Positions 1 through 7,443 of a stretch of DNA of 10,396 nt are shown here, one piece after another. This stretch comes from Chitinophagaceae bacterium (GTDB lineage Bacteria > Bacteroidota > Bacteroidia > Chitinophagales > Chitinophagaceae), in contig JAHEZB010000033.1 in NCBI GenBank assembly GCA_023251285.1, positions 1 to 10,396 on the forward strand, in the 5' to 3' direction. Each line of letters opens with the position of its first letter. The first letter of the stretch is position 1. Below the pieces are notes generated by a model. It was not told the origin of the DNA. It searched no databases and was given only the letters and a program-made list of their open reading frames with translations. Position numbers and translations under genes: made by a program.

Positions 1-2
1 TA

Positions 3-41
3 GGCATAGTCTTTGATGCGGCATTGCCATTAAAGAATTAA
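3..41 (+). CDS. Possible C-terminal tail of an upstream gene (partial)
   Basis: One plus-strand frame is open from the left edge and ends with TAA at 39-41, encoding the tail GIVFDAALPLKN. The other two plus frames hit stops within the first 16 bases. Twelve residues are too few to identify a family. If real, the gene ends 72 bases before the thiamine-diphosphate enzyme and could belong to the same operon. An open stretch this short occurs easily by chance, so this is only a candidate. Confidence 0.3.
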   Translation, partial: GIVFDAALPLKN

Positions 42-113
42 GTAACTCTTCTTTATCATTGTTTTCAATGCAGTGATTTCTTCCACTTTTCTACAAATTT
101 TTAAATATTTTTT
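42..113 (+). other. AT-rich leader of the first complete gene
   Basis: This A/T-rich stretch lies between the possible upstream gene tail and the first ATG. There is no purine-rich Shine-Dalgarno motif; the bases just before the ATG are a run of A and T, as is usual in Bacteroidota. I looked for the Bacteroidota promoter pattern (TTG near -33, TAnnTTTG near -7) and found no copy with correct spacing. A promoter here is possible but not demonstrated. Confidence 0.35.
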
Positions 114-1895
114 ATGGCCAAACTCGTAAGTGATTTTTTATTAGAACGATTAAATGAATGGGGCATTACCCGCATCTTTGGATTTCCCGGTGATGGTATT
201 AATGGCATTCTCGGCGCGCTTGATCGCGCGAAAGATAAAATAGATTTTATCCAGGTAAGGCATGAAGAAAACGCCGCTTTCATGGCTTGTGGACATTCAA
301 AATTTACCGGTGAAGTAGGAGTATGTCTTGCAACTTCCGGTCCCGGCGCCATTCATCTTTTGAATGGCTTGTATGATGCAAAAATGGATCATCAATCTGT
401 TGTGGCGATTGTGGGGCAATCAGCGCGAATGTCGCAAGGTGGCGACTTTCAGCAAGAAGTAGATTTAAACAGTTTGTATAAAGACGTGGCTCACGAATAC
501 ATCCACATGGTTTCCGTTCCAATGCAAATGCGTCAATTAATTGATCGTGCCATTCGGATAGCAAAAGCAGAGAGAACGGTTACCTGCATTGTTATTCCAA
601 ATGATATCCAGGAAATGGACGCGGAAGAGCCGCCCCGCGCTCATGGTGCTATTCATACAGGAATTGGATTCCCGGATGTCCATATTGTTCCTTCAGATGC
701 AGATTTAAAAAAGACGGCAGAATTATTAAATGATGGCAGAAAAGTGGCGATGCTTGTTGGAGCTGGTGCATTAAATGCCGGCCCTGAAATAATAGAAGTA
801 GCAGAGCTATTGGGCGCCGGTGTTGCAAAGGCCTTGTTAGGTAAAGCAGCTGTGCCGGATGACCTTCCTTATGTAACCGGAGCGATTGGATTGTTGGGAA
901 CAGAGCCAAGTTGGAAAATGATGATGGAATGCGATACGCTTTTGATGGTCGGTAGCAGTTTCCCTTATTCAGAATTTTTGCCAAAGATAGGACAGGCGCG
1001 CGGTGTGCAGATTGATATTGATCCGAAAATGCTCAGTTTGCGTTTTCCGATGGAAATTAATTTAGTAGGCGACAGTAAACAAACATTAAGAGCATTAATT
1101 CCTTTTTTAAAAAAGAACAAGCATCATCATTCATGGCGCAAAGAAATTGAAAAAGGAATGGAAGACTGGTGGAAAGTGCTCGATGCAAGAGCGAAAGATT
1201 CTGCATCGCCCATCAATCCTCAAAGAGTATTTCATGAACTTTCTCCACGCCTTCCGGATAATTGTATCCTTTCATCAGATTCCGGAACGTCTGCGGATTG
1301 GTTTGCACGGCATCTGAAAATTCGGGACGGAATGAAGGCTTCATTGTCAGGAAATTTGGCAACGATGTGCCCCGGTGTGCCTTATGCGATTGCTGCAAAA
1401 TTTGCTTATCCGGATAGAATTCCAATTGCGATGGTTGGCGATGGAGCGATGCAAATGCTCGGAAATAACGGACTGATCACCATTTCAAAATATTGGAAAA
1501 GATGGAAAGACCCACGGCTGGTAATATTGGTTCTACATAATAATGACCTTGCTCAGGTAAGTTGGGAACAGAGAGTGATGACAGGAGATCCGAAGTTTTC
1601 CGGATCTCAGAATGTACCTGATTTTCCTTATGCTGAATATGCCAAACTTCTTGGCTTGAAAGGTGTTTTTGTAAATGATCCTGAAAAAGTGGGAGAAGGT
1701 TGGGATGATGTATTGTCCGCTGATCGTCCGGCAGTTTTGGAAGTTATTACCGATCCAAATGTGCCACCACTTCCGCCACACATTTCTTTTGATATGATGG
1801 TGAAATACAGTGAGACATTATTGAAAGGCGACCCCGACGAAGCAAAAATCATTAAACAGACATGGAAAAGCGAAATGTCAACTCTTTTCAGCTAA
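114..1895 (+). CDS. Thiamine-diphosphate-dependent enzyme, pyruvate oxidase/acetolactate synthase class
   Basis: This 593-residue protein is a complete member of the POX/AHAS/benzoylformate decarboxylase superfamily of 2-oxoacid-converting enzymes. The N-terminal Pyr domain (about 1-170) has FGFPGDGINGIL and RHEENAAFMACG, where E51 matches the glutamate that activates the cofactor, followed by ATSGPGAIHLLNGLYDA. A central Rossmann-like domain (about 190-330) contains LVGAGAL. The C-terminal PP domain has the diphosphate/Mg motif running from G442-D443-G444 to N476-N477. The start is forced: an in-frame TAA at 102-104 leaves no other start codon before ATG 114. No signal peptide is seen, so the enzyme is cytosolic or peripheral. 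By overall style it resembles pyruvate oxidase-like proteins (PoxB/YdaP) more than biosynthetic acetolactate synthase, and no regulatory subunit gene follows. The substrate is unresolved: pyruvate oxidation, or decarboxylation of another 2-oxoacid. Its stop codon abuts the next gene's start. Confidence 0.9.
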   Translation: MAKLVSDFLLERLNEWGITRIFGFPGDGINGILGALDRAKDKIDFIQVRHEENAAFMACGHSKFTGEVGVCLATSGPGAIHLLNGLYDAKMDHQSVVAIVGQSARMSQGGDFQQEVDLNSLYKDVAHEYIHMVSVPMQMRQLIDRAIRIAKAERTVTCIVIPNDIQEMDAEEPPRAHGAIHTGIGFPDVHIVPSDADLKKTAELLNDGRKVAMLVGAGALNAGPEIIEVAELLGAGVAKALLGKAAVPDDLPYVTGAIGLLGTEPSWKMMMECDTLLMVGSSFPYSEFLPKIGQARGVQIDIDPKMLSLRFPMEINLVGDSKQTLRALIPFLKKNKHHHSWRKEIEKGMEDWWKVLDARAKDSASPINPQRVFHELSPRLPDNCILSSDSGTSADWFARHLKIRDGMKASLSGNLATMCPGVPYAIAAKFAYPDRIPIAMVGDGAMQMLGNNGLITISKYWKRWKDPRLVILVLHNNDLAQVSWEQRVMTGDPKFSGSQNVPDFPYAEYAKLLGLKGVFVNDPEKVGEGWDDVLSADRPAVLEVITDPNVPPLPPHISFDMMVKYSETLLKGDPDEAKIIKQTWKSEMSTLFS

Positions 1896-2993
1896 ATGAA
1901 CAGTAAAGCAATAAATATTGAAGATTTAAGAGTTGCGGCCTACACGATTCCGACAGATGGCCCGGAATCAGATGGAACCATAAAATGGGACAGCACCACG
2001 ATGGTTTTAGTGGAAGTAGAAGCAGGAGGAAAAAAAGGAATAGGATACAGTTATACCGATGTTTCTTCCGCCTTTTTTATTGATCGAAATTTGAAGAAAA
2101 TTGTAATGGGGAAAAACGCACTGGATATACCCTGGATTCTGAAATCAATGATTGACAGTGTGAGAAACGACGGCAATTGCGGAGTGGTTTCAATGGCAAT
2201 TTCGGCTGTGGACAACGCTTTGTGGGATTTAAAAGCAAAAATTTTGGAGGTTCCATTGGTTTCATTATTTGGAAAAGTAAGAGACGATTTCTGGATCTAT
2301 GGAAGTGGTGGATTTACTTCTTATTCTATCGAAAGATTGCAAAAGCAATTGGGCGGCTGGGCAGCAGAAGGAATTAAACAAGTAAAAATGAAGATCGGCC
2401 GCGAACCGGAAAAAGATGTGGAAAGAGTGCAGAAAGCAAGAGAAGCGATTGGAAAAGATTGCGCATTATTTGTAGATGCAAACGGCGCGTATAGTGCAAA
2501 GCAGGCGCTCGAAATGGCTGATAAATTCGCCGATCTTGATGTTACCTGGTTTGAAGAACCGGTTCCGGCAAGTGATTTAAAAGGCCTTCATTTTATTCGT
2601 GAACATGCGCCGGATAGAATGAATATCGCAGCCGGAGAATACGGATATACTCTTCCTTATTTTGAACAAATGCTTGATGCCGGAGCAGTGGATGTTTTGC
2701 AGGCAGATGCCACAAGATGTGGAGGAATATCCGTTTTCTTAAAAGCAGGAAATACCTGCGAAGCGCATCAACTTCCTTTTTCTTCTCATTGCGCACCATC
2801 CATGCATTTGCATCCTGGATTATCGCTTGATTCATTTTTCACTGCTGAATATTTTTACGATCATGTAAGAATCGAAGAAATGCTTTTTGACGGAACCGCA
2901 CGACCGGTTAATGGCGCTCTGCACGCAGATATGAGCAGGCCCGGATTTGGATTGGATTTTAAATATCAGGATGCAGAAAAGTATAAAGTTTGA
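1896..2993 (+). CDS. Enolase-superfamily enzyme, mandelate racemase/muconate lactonizing type
   Basis: This 365-residue protein abstracts the proton alpha to a carboxylate, with Mg stabilising the enediolate. Members racemise, dehydrate or cycloisomerise carboxylates. The capping domain is about 1-125 and the barrel follows. The catalytic set is intact: K164-M-K166; metal ligands D194 (FVDANG), E220 (WFEEP) and E248 (AAGEY); the D271-H298 dyad (LQADATRCGG, SSHCAPSMHLHPG); and E318 (TAEYF). These fall within one position of mandelate racemase numbering (K164, K166, D195, E221, E247, D270, H297, E317, from recall), which places it in the MR subgroup rather than MLE or enolase. Most MR-subgroup enzymes are sugar-acid dehydratases, so dehydratase is as likely as racemase. 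ATG 1896 follows the preceding TAA directly, in the same frame. The next methionine is residue 36, well inside the conserved fold, so this start is required. Translational coupling to the gene before it is likely. The exact substrate cannot be inferred. Confidence 0.9.
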   Translation: MNSKAINIEDLRVAAYTIPTDGPESDGTIKWDSTTMVLVEVEAGGKKGIGYSYTDVSSAFFIDRNLKKIVMGKNALDIPWILKSMIDSVRNDGNCGVVSMAISAVDNALWDLKAKILEVPLVSLFGKVRDDFWIYGSGGFTSYSIERLQKQLGGWAAEGIKQVKMKIGREPEKDVERVQKAREAIGKDCALFVDANGAYSAKQALEMADKFADLDVTWFEEPVPASDLKGLHFIREHAPDRMNIAAGEYGYTLPYFEQMLDAGAVDVLQADATRCGGISVFLKAGNTCEAHQLPFSSHCAPSMHLHPGLSLDSFFTAEYFYDHVRIEEMLFDGTARPVNGALHADMSRPGFGLDFKYQDAEKYKV

Positions 2994-3082
2994 AGTGAAT
3001 TCTTGAAGCAACAAGCCTGAAAGCCTGAAAGCCAGGCACTGAAATTAATTGCCATTGAGAATAAACTTTTAAAAAGAAAAAT
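2994..3082 (+). other. Intergenic gap with a short AAGCCTGA tandem repeat
   Basis: This 89-base gap is the longest between genes of the train. At 3013-3033 it holds the unit AAGCCTGA twice in tandem plus a partial third copy (AAGCC). GCCT and AGGC within and just after the repeat could form only a weak stem. The right half is A-rich and leads into the next ATG without a Shine-Dalgarno motif. I see no convincing Bacteroidota promoter and no strong terminator, so transcription may pass through, though a promoter here cannot be excluded. Confidence 0.5.
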
Positions 3083-6000
3083 ATGGCAAATGATACAGAC
3101 ACATTAGACGCACTAGACCTTAGATATGAAACAAAATATTCCGAAGGAGTAAACGCAAAAGCGATTGAAAAAGAATTAAGATCAAAAATTGAAGGTGAAG
3201 TTCGTTTTGATACTGGAACAAAAGCATTGTATGCAACGGACGCCTCCAATTACCGGCAGGTGCCGATCGGCGTAGTTCTTCCGAAAAGCGAAGAAGATAT
3301 AATCAACACGGTCTCGATTTGCAAAAAACATCATGCGCCGCTTTTATCGCGCGGTGGTGGCACAAGCCTTACCGGCGCTTGTTGTAACGTAGCCGTGGTA
3401 ATGGATATGACGAAATACTACAACAAAGTTTTGCATATTGATAAAGACAAAAAAACAGTGTTGGTTCAGCCCGGAATTGTATTGGATGAAATGCGTGGAA
3501 CTACAGCCAGGGAGGCCAATCTCACTTTCGGTCCGGACCCTGCAACCCACAGCCATTGTGCAATTGGAGGAATGTTAGGAAATAATTCGTGTGGAGTGCA
3601 TTCCGTAATGTCGCAGTTCTATGGCTATGGCGCAAGAATGTCTGACAATACAGAATCACTGACGATTCTGACCTATGATGGAGTGAAAATGAAAGTAGGT
3701 CCTACGTCAGACGAAGAATTGGAAAACATTATAAAAGCAGGTGGAAGAAGAGGTGAAATTTATCAAAAACTAAAAAACTTAAGAGATAAATATGCAGATG
3801 AGATCAGGGCAAAATTTCCAAATATTCCCCGCCGTGTTTCAGGTTATGATCTTCCGGCCTTATTACCTGAAAATGGTTTTAATGTTGCCCAGGCAGTTGT
3901 TGGCTCTGAAGGAACTTGTGTCGTTATACTACAAGCGAATATGAAATTAATGCCTGATCCGGGCGCCCGTTCGTTGCTGGTTTTAGGCTATCCCGATATT
4001 TATGCTGCAGGCAGCGCGTGTCCGCAAATCATGAAACACAAACCGATCGGTTTGGAAGGTTTCGATAATTTGCTTCTTGAATTTATGCGGAAGAAAGGAC
4101 TTGATGTGAATGATATTCCGTTGCTCCCGAAAGGCGGCGGATGGCTTCTTTGTGAGTTTGGCGGAAAAGACAAAACCGATTCTGACAACAAATGCAAAGC
4201 GCTCATGGAGGAATTGAAAAAAGAAAAAGACGCTCCAAATATGAGCCTTTTTGATGACCCTGACCAGGAGCAAAAACTTTGGCAGATCCGTGAAGATGGA
4301 CTCGGTGCCACAGCCTTTGTTCCGGGCGAACCGGATGGTGCGCCAGGCTGGGAAGATTCTGCAGTTCCGCCAGATAAAGTAGGTGAATATTTAAAAGCTT
4401 TGAGAGCATTATTTTCCAAATTCGGTTATCATCCTTCCCTGTATGGGCATTTTGGGCAAGGTTGCATCCATTGCCGTGTCGGCTTCGATTTAAAAACAGA
4501 AGCCGGAATAGAAAATTATAAAAAATTTACTGTTGAAGCATCCCATTTGGTGGTAAGTTATGGCGGCTCTCTTTCCGGCGAGCATGGTGATGGGCAAACA
4601 AGAGGAGATTTACTGGAAATAATGTTTGGCAAAAAAATCATGGAGGCTTTTCATGAATTCAAATCTATATGGGATCCGCAATGGCTCATGAATCCCGGGA
4701 AAATCATTGATACTTATGGACAATTATCCGATTTCCGGTTGGGAACTTCTTACAATCCTCCTTCTCCAAAAACCCATTTTCATTTTTTAAATGACGATAA
4801 CAAAGGAAGTTTTTCCCGGGCGGTTCTTCGCTGCGTAGGAGTGGGAAATTGCCGTCGTCATGACGGAGGAACGATGTGTCCAAGTTATATGGCAACTCGT
4901 GAAGAAGAAGACAGCACCCGCGGTAGAGCGCATTTATTATTTGAAATGCTCCAGGGCGATGTACTGGAGGATGGCTGGAAAGATGAAAATGTAAAGCAAT
5001 CACTGGACCTGTGTCTCGCCTGCAAAGGTTGTAAAGGCGATTGCCCGGTAAATGTGGATATGGCAACATTAAAATCAGAATTTCTTTCTCATTATTATGA
5101 AAAGAAAATGCGTCCCAGGAACGCGTACGCTTTTGGCTGGATCTACTGGTGGTCACGATTGGCTTCTTTGATGCCGGGAGTGGTTAATTTCTTTACACAT
5201 GCGCCTTTGGTTGGAAGTCTTGCAAAAGTAGCAGCAGGAGTTACCCAAAAAAGAAGTATTCCAAAATTTGCGCAGCAAACTTTCAGAAACTGGTTTAAAA
5301 GTCATCATGGCGGAGATGCTTCCTACACACAAACCACAGGAAAATATGAGCCCGAAGCAAAGCGATATGAACTTTCAAAAACCAAAAATAAGAAAGTGAT
5401 TTTATGGGTAGATACATTCAATAATTTTTTCAAACCAGAAACTTTGGTAGCCGGAATGGAAGTATTGGAAGCAGCAGGTTTTGAAGTGATTATTTCCAAA
5501 AGATCCATTTGTTGCGGACGCCCGTTGTATGATTTCGGAATGCTCGACACAGCGAAAAAAATGTTGCTCCAAATATTGAATGTTTTGCGTGATGAAATCA
5601 GGATGGGAACACCTTTGGTAGGCCTGGAACCTAGTTGTGTAGCGGTTTTCAGAGATGAAATGTGTGACATTCTTCCTTTTGATGAAGATGCAAAAAGATT
5701 GAAACAACAAACTTTTACGCTTGCAGAATTTTTGGATAAAGAATCAAAACATCATCATATTCCCCAATTGAATCGTGAAGCAATTGTCCATATCCATTGC
5801 CATGAAAAAGCAATTATAAGTACAAAGCCGCAAGAGAATTTACTGGAGAATATGAAGCTCGATTATCATATGCTGGATGATGGGTGTTGCGGTATGGCCG
5901 GATATTTCGGTTATGAAAAAGACGACCATTATGACGTGTCATTAAAAGTTGGAGAAATGGTTCTTTTACCAGCGGTAAGAAAGGCTCATAAAAAAACAAT

Positions 6001-6262
6001 AGTGATTACAGATGGATTTAGTTGCCGGGAACAGATTGAGCAATTGACTGACAGACAAGCGCTTCATACTGCACAGGTGTTGCAAATGGCTTTGCATGAA
6101 AACGGATCTTCTTCCGGAGAAGATTATCCTGAGAAAAAATATGTGGACGGTATGAAACTAAAATCAGTTTCATTGATGATAAAACGAGCCGCGGTTATCT
6201 TATCCGTTGCAGCGCTGGTTACAGCATGTTGCTGGTACAGTAAACGAAGAAATAACACTTAA
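3083..6262 (+). CDS. FAD and Fe-S 2-hydroxyacid dehydrogenase (D-lactate/glycolate type) with C-terminal membrane helix
   Basis: This 1059-residue protein fuses a GlcD/DLD-like flavin dehydrogenase to a GlpC/GlcF-like iron-sulfur and CCG module. The FAD-binding PCMH domain (about 40-270) has SRGGGTSLTG at 89-98 and GMLGNNSCG. The FAD-linked oxidase C-terminal domain (about 290-545) has YGHFGQGCIHCRV and GEHGDG at 499-504. The iron-sulfur region has C584, C590 and C599-P, then C644-x2-C647-x2-C650-x3-C654-P, followed by two CCG domains: C810-C811-G with EPSC852, then HCHEK (905-909), C935-C936-G and C981. The expected role is oxidation of a D-2-hydroxyacid such as lactate or glycolate to the 2-oxoacid, with electrons sent through Fe-S clusters to the quinone pool. 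A hydrophobic segment (about 1035-1051) followed by SKRR forms an apparent tail anchor, so the protein is likely at the inner membrane. An in-frame TAA at 3062-3064 forces this start. The length is slightly above the roughly 1000 residues of YdiJ-type fusions. Confidence 0.92.
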   Translation: MANDTDTLDALDLRYETKYSEGVNAKAIEKELRSKIEGEVRFDTGTKALYATDASNYRQVPIGVVLPKSEEDIINTVSICKKHHAPLLSRGGGTSLTGACCNVAVVMDMTKYYNKVLHIDKDKKTVLVQPGIVLDEMRGTTAREANLTFGPDPATHSHCAIGGMLGNNSCGVHSVMSQFYGYGARMSDNTESLTILTYDGVKMKVGPTSDEELENIIKAGGRRGEIYQKLKNLRDKYADEIRAKFPNIPRRVSGYDLPALLPENGFNVAQAVVGSEGTCVVILQANMKLMPDPGARSLLVLGYPDIYAAGSACPQIMKHKPIGLEGFDNLLLEFMRKKGLDVNDIPLLPKGGGWLLCEFGGKDKTDSDNKCKALMEELKKEKDAPNMSLFDDPDQEQKLWQIREDGLGATAFVPGEPDGAPGWEDSAVPPDKVGEYLKALRALFSKFGYHPSLYGHFGQGCIHCRVGFDLKTEAGIENYKKFTVEASHLVVSYGGSLSGEHGDGQTRGDLLEIMFGKKIMEAFHEFKSIWDPQWLMNPGKIIDTYGQLSDFRLGTSYNPPSPKTHFHFLNDDNKGSFSRAVLRCVGVGNCRRHDGGTMCPSYMATREEEDSTRGRAHLLFEMLQGDVLEDGWKDENVKQSLDLCLACKGCKGDCPVNVDMATLKSEFLSHYYEKKMRPRNAYAFGWIYWWSRLASLMPGVVNFFTHAPLVGSLAKVAAGVTQKRSIPKFAQQTFRNWFKSHHGGDASYTQTTGKYEPEAKRYELSKTKNKKVILWVDTFNNFFKPETLVAGMEVLEAAGFEVIISKRSICCGRPLYDFGMLDTAKKMLLQILNVLRDEIRMGTPLVGLEPSCVAVFRDEMCDILPFDEDAKRLKQQTFTLAEFLDKESKHHHIPQLNREAIVHIHCHEKAIISTKPQENLLENMKLDYHMLDDGCCGMAGYFGYEKDDHYDVSLKVGEMVLLPAVRKAHKKTIVITDGFSCREQIEQLTDRQALHTAQVLQMALHENGSSSGEDYPEKKYVDGMKLKSVSLMIKRAAVILSVAALVTACCWYSKRRNNT

Positions 6263-6285
6263 AATCATTTTAAAAACAAAATATC

Positions 6286-6513
6286 ATGTGGTACTACAAT
6301 GGATTTTGGGGAATGAATTTCATCTGGTGGATCATCTGGATCTTATTCATTACCTGGATTTTCGCTACTCCATGGGGTTATCACCGCACGAGAGATACAT
6401 CTTACGACATTCTTAGAAAACGTTTTGCTTCCGGAGAAATAACAAAAGAAGAATACGAAGAAAAGAAAGCGATTTTAGAGCAGGATTTTAACAAACACAA
6501 TTACACGACTTAA
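6286..6513 (+). CDS. Small membrane protein with C-terminal SHOCT domain
   Basis: This 75-residue protein has a very tryptophan- and aromatic-rich N-terminus and one membrane helix at about 8-29 (FWGMNFIWWIIWILFITWIF). A SHOCT-type segment follows at about 40-67, with the signature YDILRKRFASGEITKEEYEEKK. SHOCT is a short helical domain, usually C-terminal, thought to mediate oligomerisation or protein contacts; its exact role is unsettled. The gene starts 23 bases after the dehydrogenase, and the next gene begins 9 bases after its stop. The leader is A-rich with no Shine-Dalgarno motif. The charged tail is expected in the cytoplasm. The SHOCT call is firm from the motif, but the function is unknown. 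A membrane partner for the neighbouring oxidoreductase or the next membrane protein is conceivable but not shown. Confidence 0.85.
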   Translation: MWYYNGFWGMNFIWWIIWILFITWIFATPWGYHRTRDTSYDILRKRFASGEITKEEYEEKKAILEQDFNKHNYTT

Positions 6514-6522
6514 ATCCAAAGT

Positions 6523-7086
6523 ATGGAAAAATATATAAAACAAAATGCCCTTTCCAGCTTTGGAACAGCGATCGGAGTTGGTTTGATAGCAGGTTTAGCC
6601 GGAACCATTGCGATGACCTTAGGTCAAATTGCAGAAATGAAAGTTACCGGAAGAAAAGCTTCCAGCACACCGGCAAATGCAGTGCGCGAAGTTTTTGATG
6701 TAGAGCCGGTAACGCCCGGAAAAGCCGAAGAAGTTTCGAATGAAGTGCATTTGGCGTATGGAACTTCCCTTGGCATGATTCGTGGATTAATAGGGCTTGC
6801 AGGCTTGAAAGGAATGATTGCAAACACGCTTCATTTTATCATTATTTGGGGCGGTAAAATCTTTATGTTGCCTTCATTAAGAGTGTCAGCGCCGGTTACA
6901 CATGAAAGTAGAAAAAGCATCACAACAGATATTGTTCATCACCTGGTTTATGTAACGACCGCAGGCTGCGTTTATGATGCAATCAATCAGAAAAAAAAGT
7001 ACCCGCTTTCCAAGGAACAGCGGATGGCCATTAAAAAGATTGTGCAGGAAAGGCCGGAATCAAAAAAGAGAAAAGTAAAATTTTAA
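6523..7086 (+). CDS. Multi-helix membrane protein of unknown function, possibly DUF1440/YagU-like
   Basis: This 187-residue protein has hydrophobic segments at about 13-34 (glycine-rich, GVGLIAGLAGTIAMTLG), 80-97, 99-118 and 136-153, so it probably has four membrane passes. A polar loop (about 38-78) includes GRKASSTPANAVREVF. The glycine-rich first helix, the AYGTSLGMIRGLIG segment and the later histidine-bearing helices (LHFIIIWGGK, DIVHHLVYV) recall DUF1440/YagU-like inner-membrane proteins, but I cannot confirm membership. The C-terminus (about 157-187) is strongly basic and ends KKRKVKF, which the positive-inside rule puts in the cytoplasm. It sits 9 bases after the SHOCT gene and 33 bases before the next gene, within the same train. 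No catalytic motif is evident and no function is claimed. Confidence 0.8.
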   Translation: MEKYIKQNALSSFGTAIGVGLIAGLAGTIAMTLGQIAEMKVTGRKASSTPANAVREVFDVEPVTPGKAEEVSNEVHLAYGTSLGMIRGLIGLAGLKGMIANTLHFIIIWGGKIFMLPSLRVSAPVTHESRKSITTDIVHHLVYVTTAGCVYDAINQKKKYPLSKEQRMAIKKIVQERPESKKRKVKF

Positions 7087-7119
7087 GAAAAAGCAATTAT
7101 TCATCTATAAAACAAATTT

Positions 7120-7440
7120 ATGAAAAAAAATATGTCAGCAAACACGCACTCAGGAAACACACACAACACAGGAAATACATATGCGGCTTCACACAAAAAC
7201 TATCGTCCAAAGTCCGAAGAAATGAGTGATGGCAATTGGTTTGCGGATCACAAAAAACTTTTGTGGGTAATCGGCGGCGCTGTGGCATTAGGCGCTGGTG
7301 CATTCATTTATTTGAGAAACAAAAATGGAGATCATAAATATTCTGATACCTACGACGAATTGAATGCATTGAACCAGGATATGATGAACGATTTCGGCGA
7401 CGAGGATGTGATTATCACAACGATTACAGAATTAGAATAA
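7120..7440 (+). CDS. Single-pass membrane protein of unknown function, acidic C-terminus
   Basis: This is a 106-residue protein from ATG 7120; a second in-frame ATG at 7132 would give 102 residues and is an equally plausible start. The N-terminus (about 5-45) is polar and rich in Asn, His, Thr and Ser. One helix follows at about 47-65 (LLWVIGGAVALGAGAFIYL), then a charged stretch and an acidic C-terminus (FGDEDVIITTITELE). There is no cleavable signal peptide, since the helix is internal. I do not recognise a family. Support for the gene comes from its place in the tight series (33 bases after the previous gene, 3 bases before the next), the sensible membrane topology and the same-strand frame. 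What it does is unknown. Confidence 0.72.
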   Translation: MKKNMSANTHSGNTHNTGNTYAASHKNYRPKSEEMSDGNWFADHKKLLWVIGGAVALGAGAFIYLRNKNGDHKYSDTYDELNALNQDMMNDFGDEDVIITTITELE

Positions 7441-7443
7441 CAG

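Noticed and set aside
1..113. Bacteroidota promoter (TTG / TAnnTTTG) before the first gene
   Set aside because: The TTG and TA-type elements present do not have matching sequence and spacing; the best TA element lies about 30 bases from the nearest TTG.
3040..3082. Promoter before the dehydrogenase gene, with TAAACTTT as a -7 element
   Set aside because: The candidate departs from TAnnTTTG, and the upstream TTG triplets are only 4-10 bases away, too close for a -33 element.
4000..4419. A 139-codon open frame on the minus strand
   Set aside because: It overlaps the conserved FAD-oxidase part of the plus-strand gene, and its composition (Ser/Pro/Phe-rich) is that of an antisense shadow.
4704..5156. 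A 150-codon open frame on the minus strand
   Set aside because: It lies entirely within the FAD/Fe-S dehydrogenase gene over its iron-sulfur region, where the plus frame has clear motifs. The minus translation has no recognisable domain and is a shadow.
6155..6262. Lipoprotein signal at VTACC in the dehydrogenase tail
   Set aside because: The motif is at the extreme C-terminus of a 1059-residue protein, not near an N-terminus, so it cannot be a lipobox. It is better read as part of a tail-anchor helix.
6207..6416. A 69-codon plus-strand frame bridging the dehydrogenase end and the SHOCT gene
   Set aside because: It overlaps both better-supported genes in another frame, and its translation shows no motif. 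The SHOCT frame at 6286 has a clear domain.
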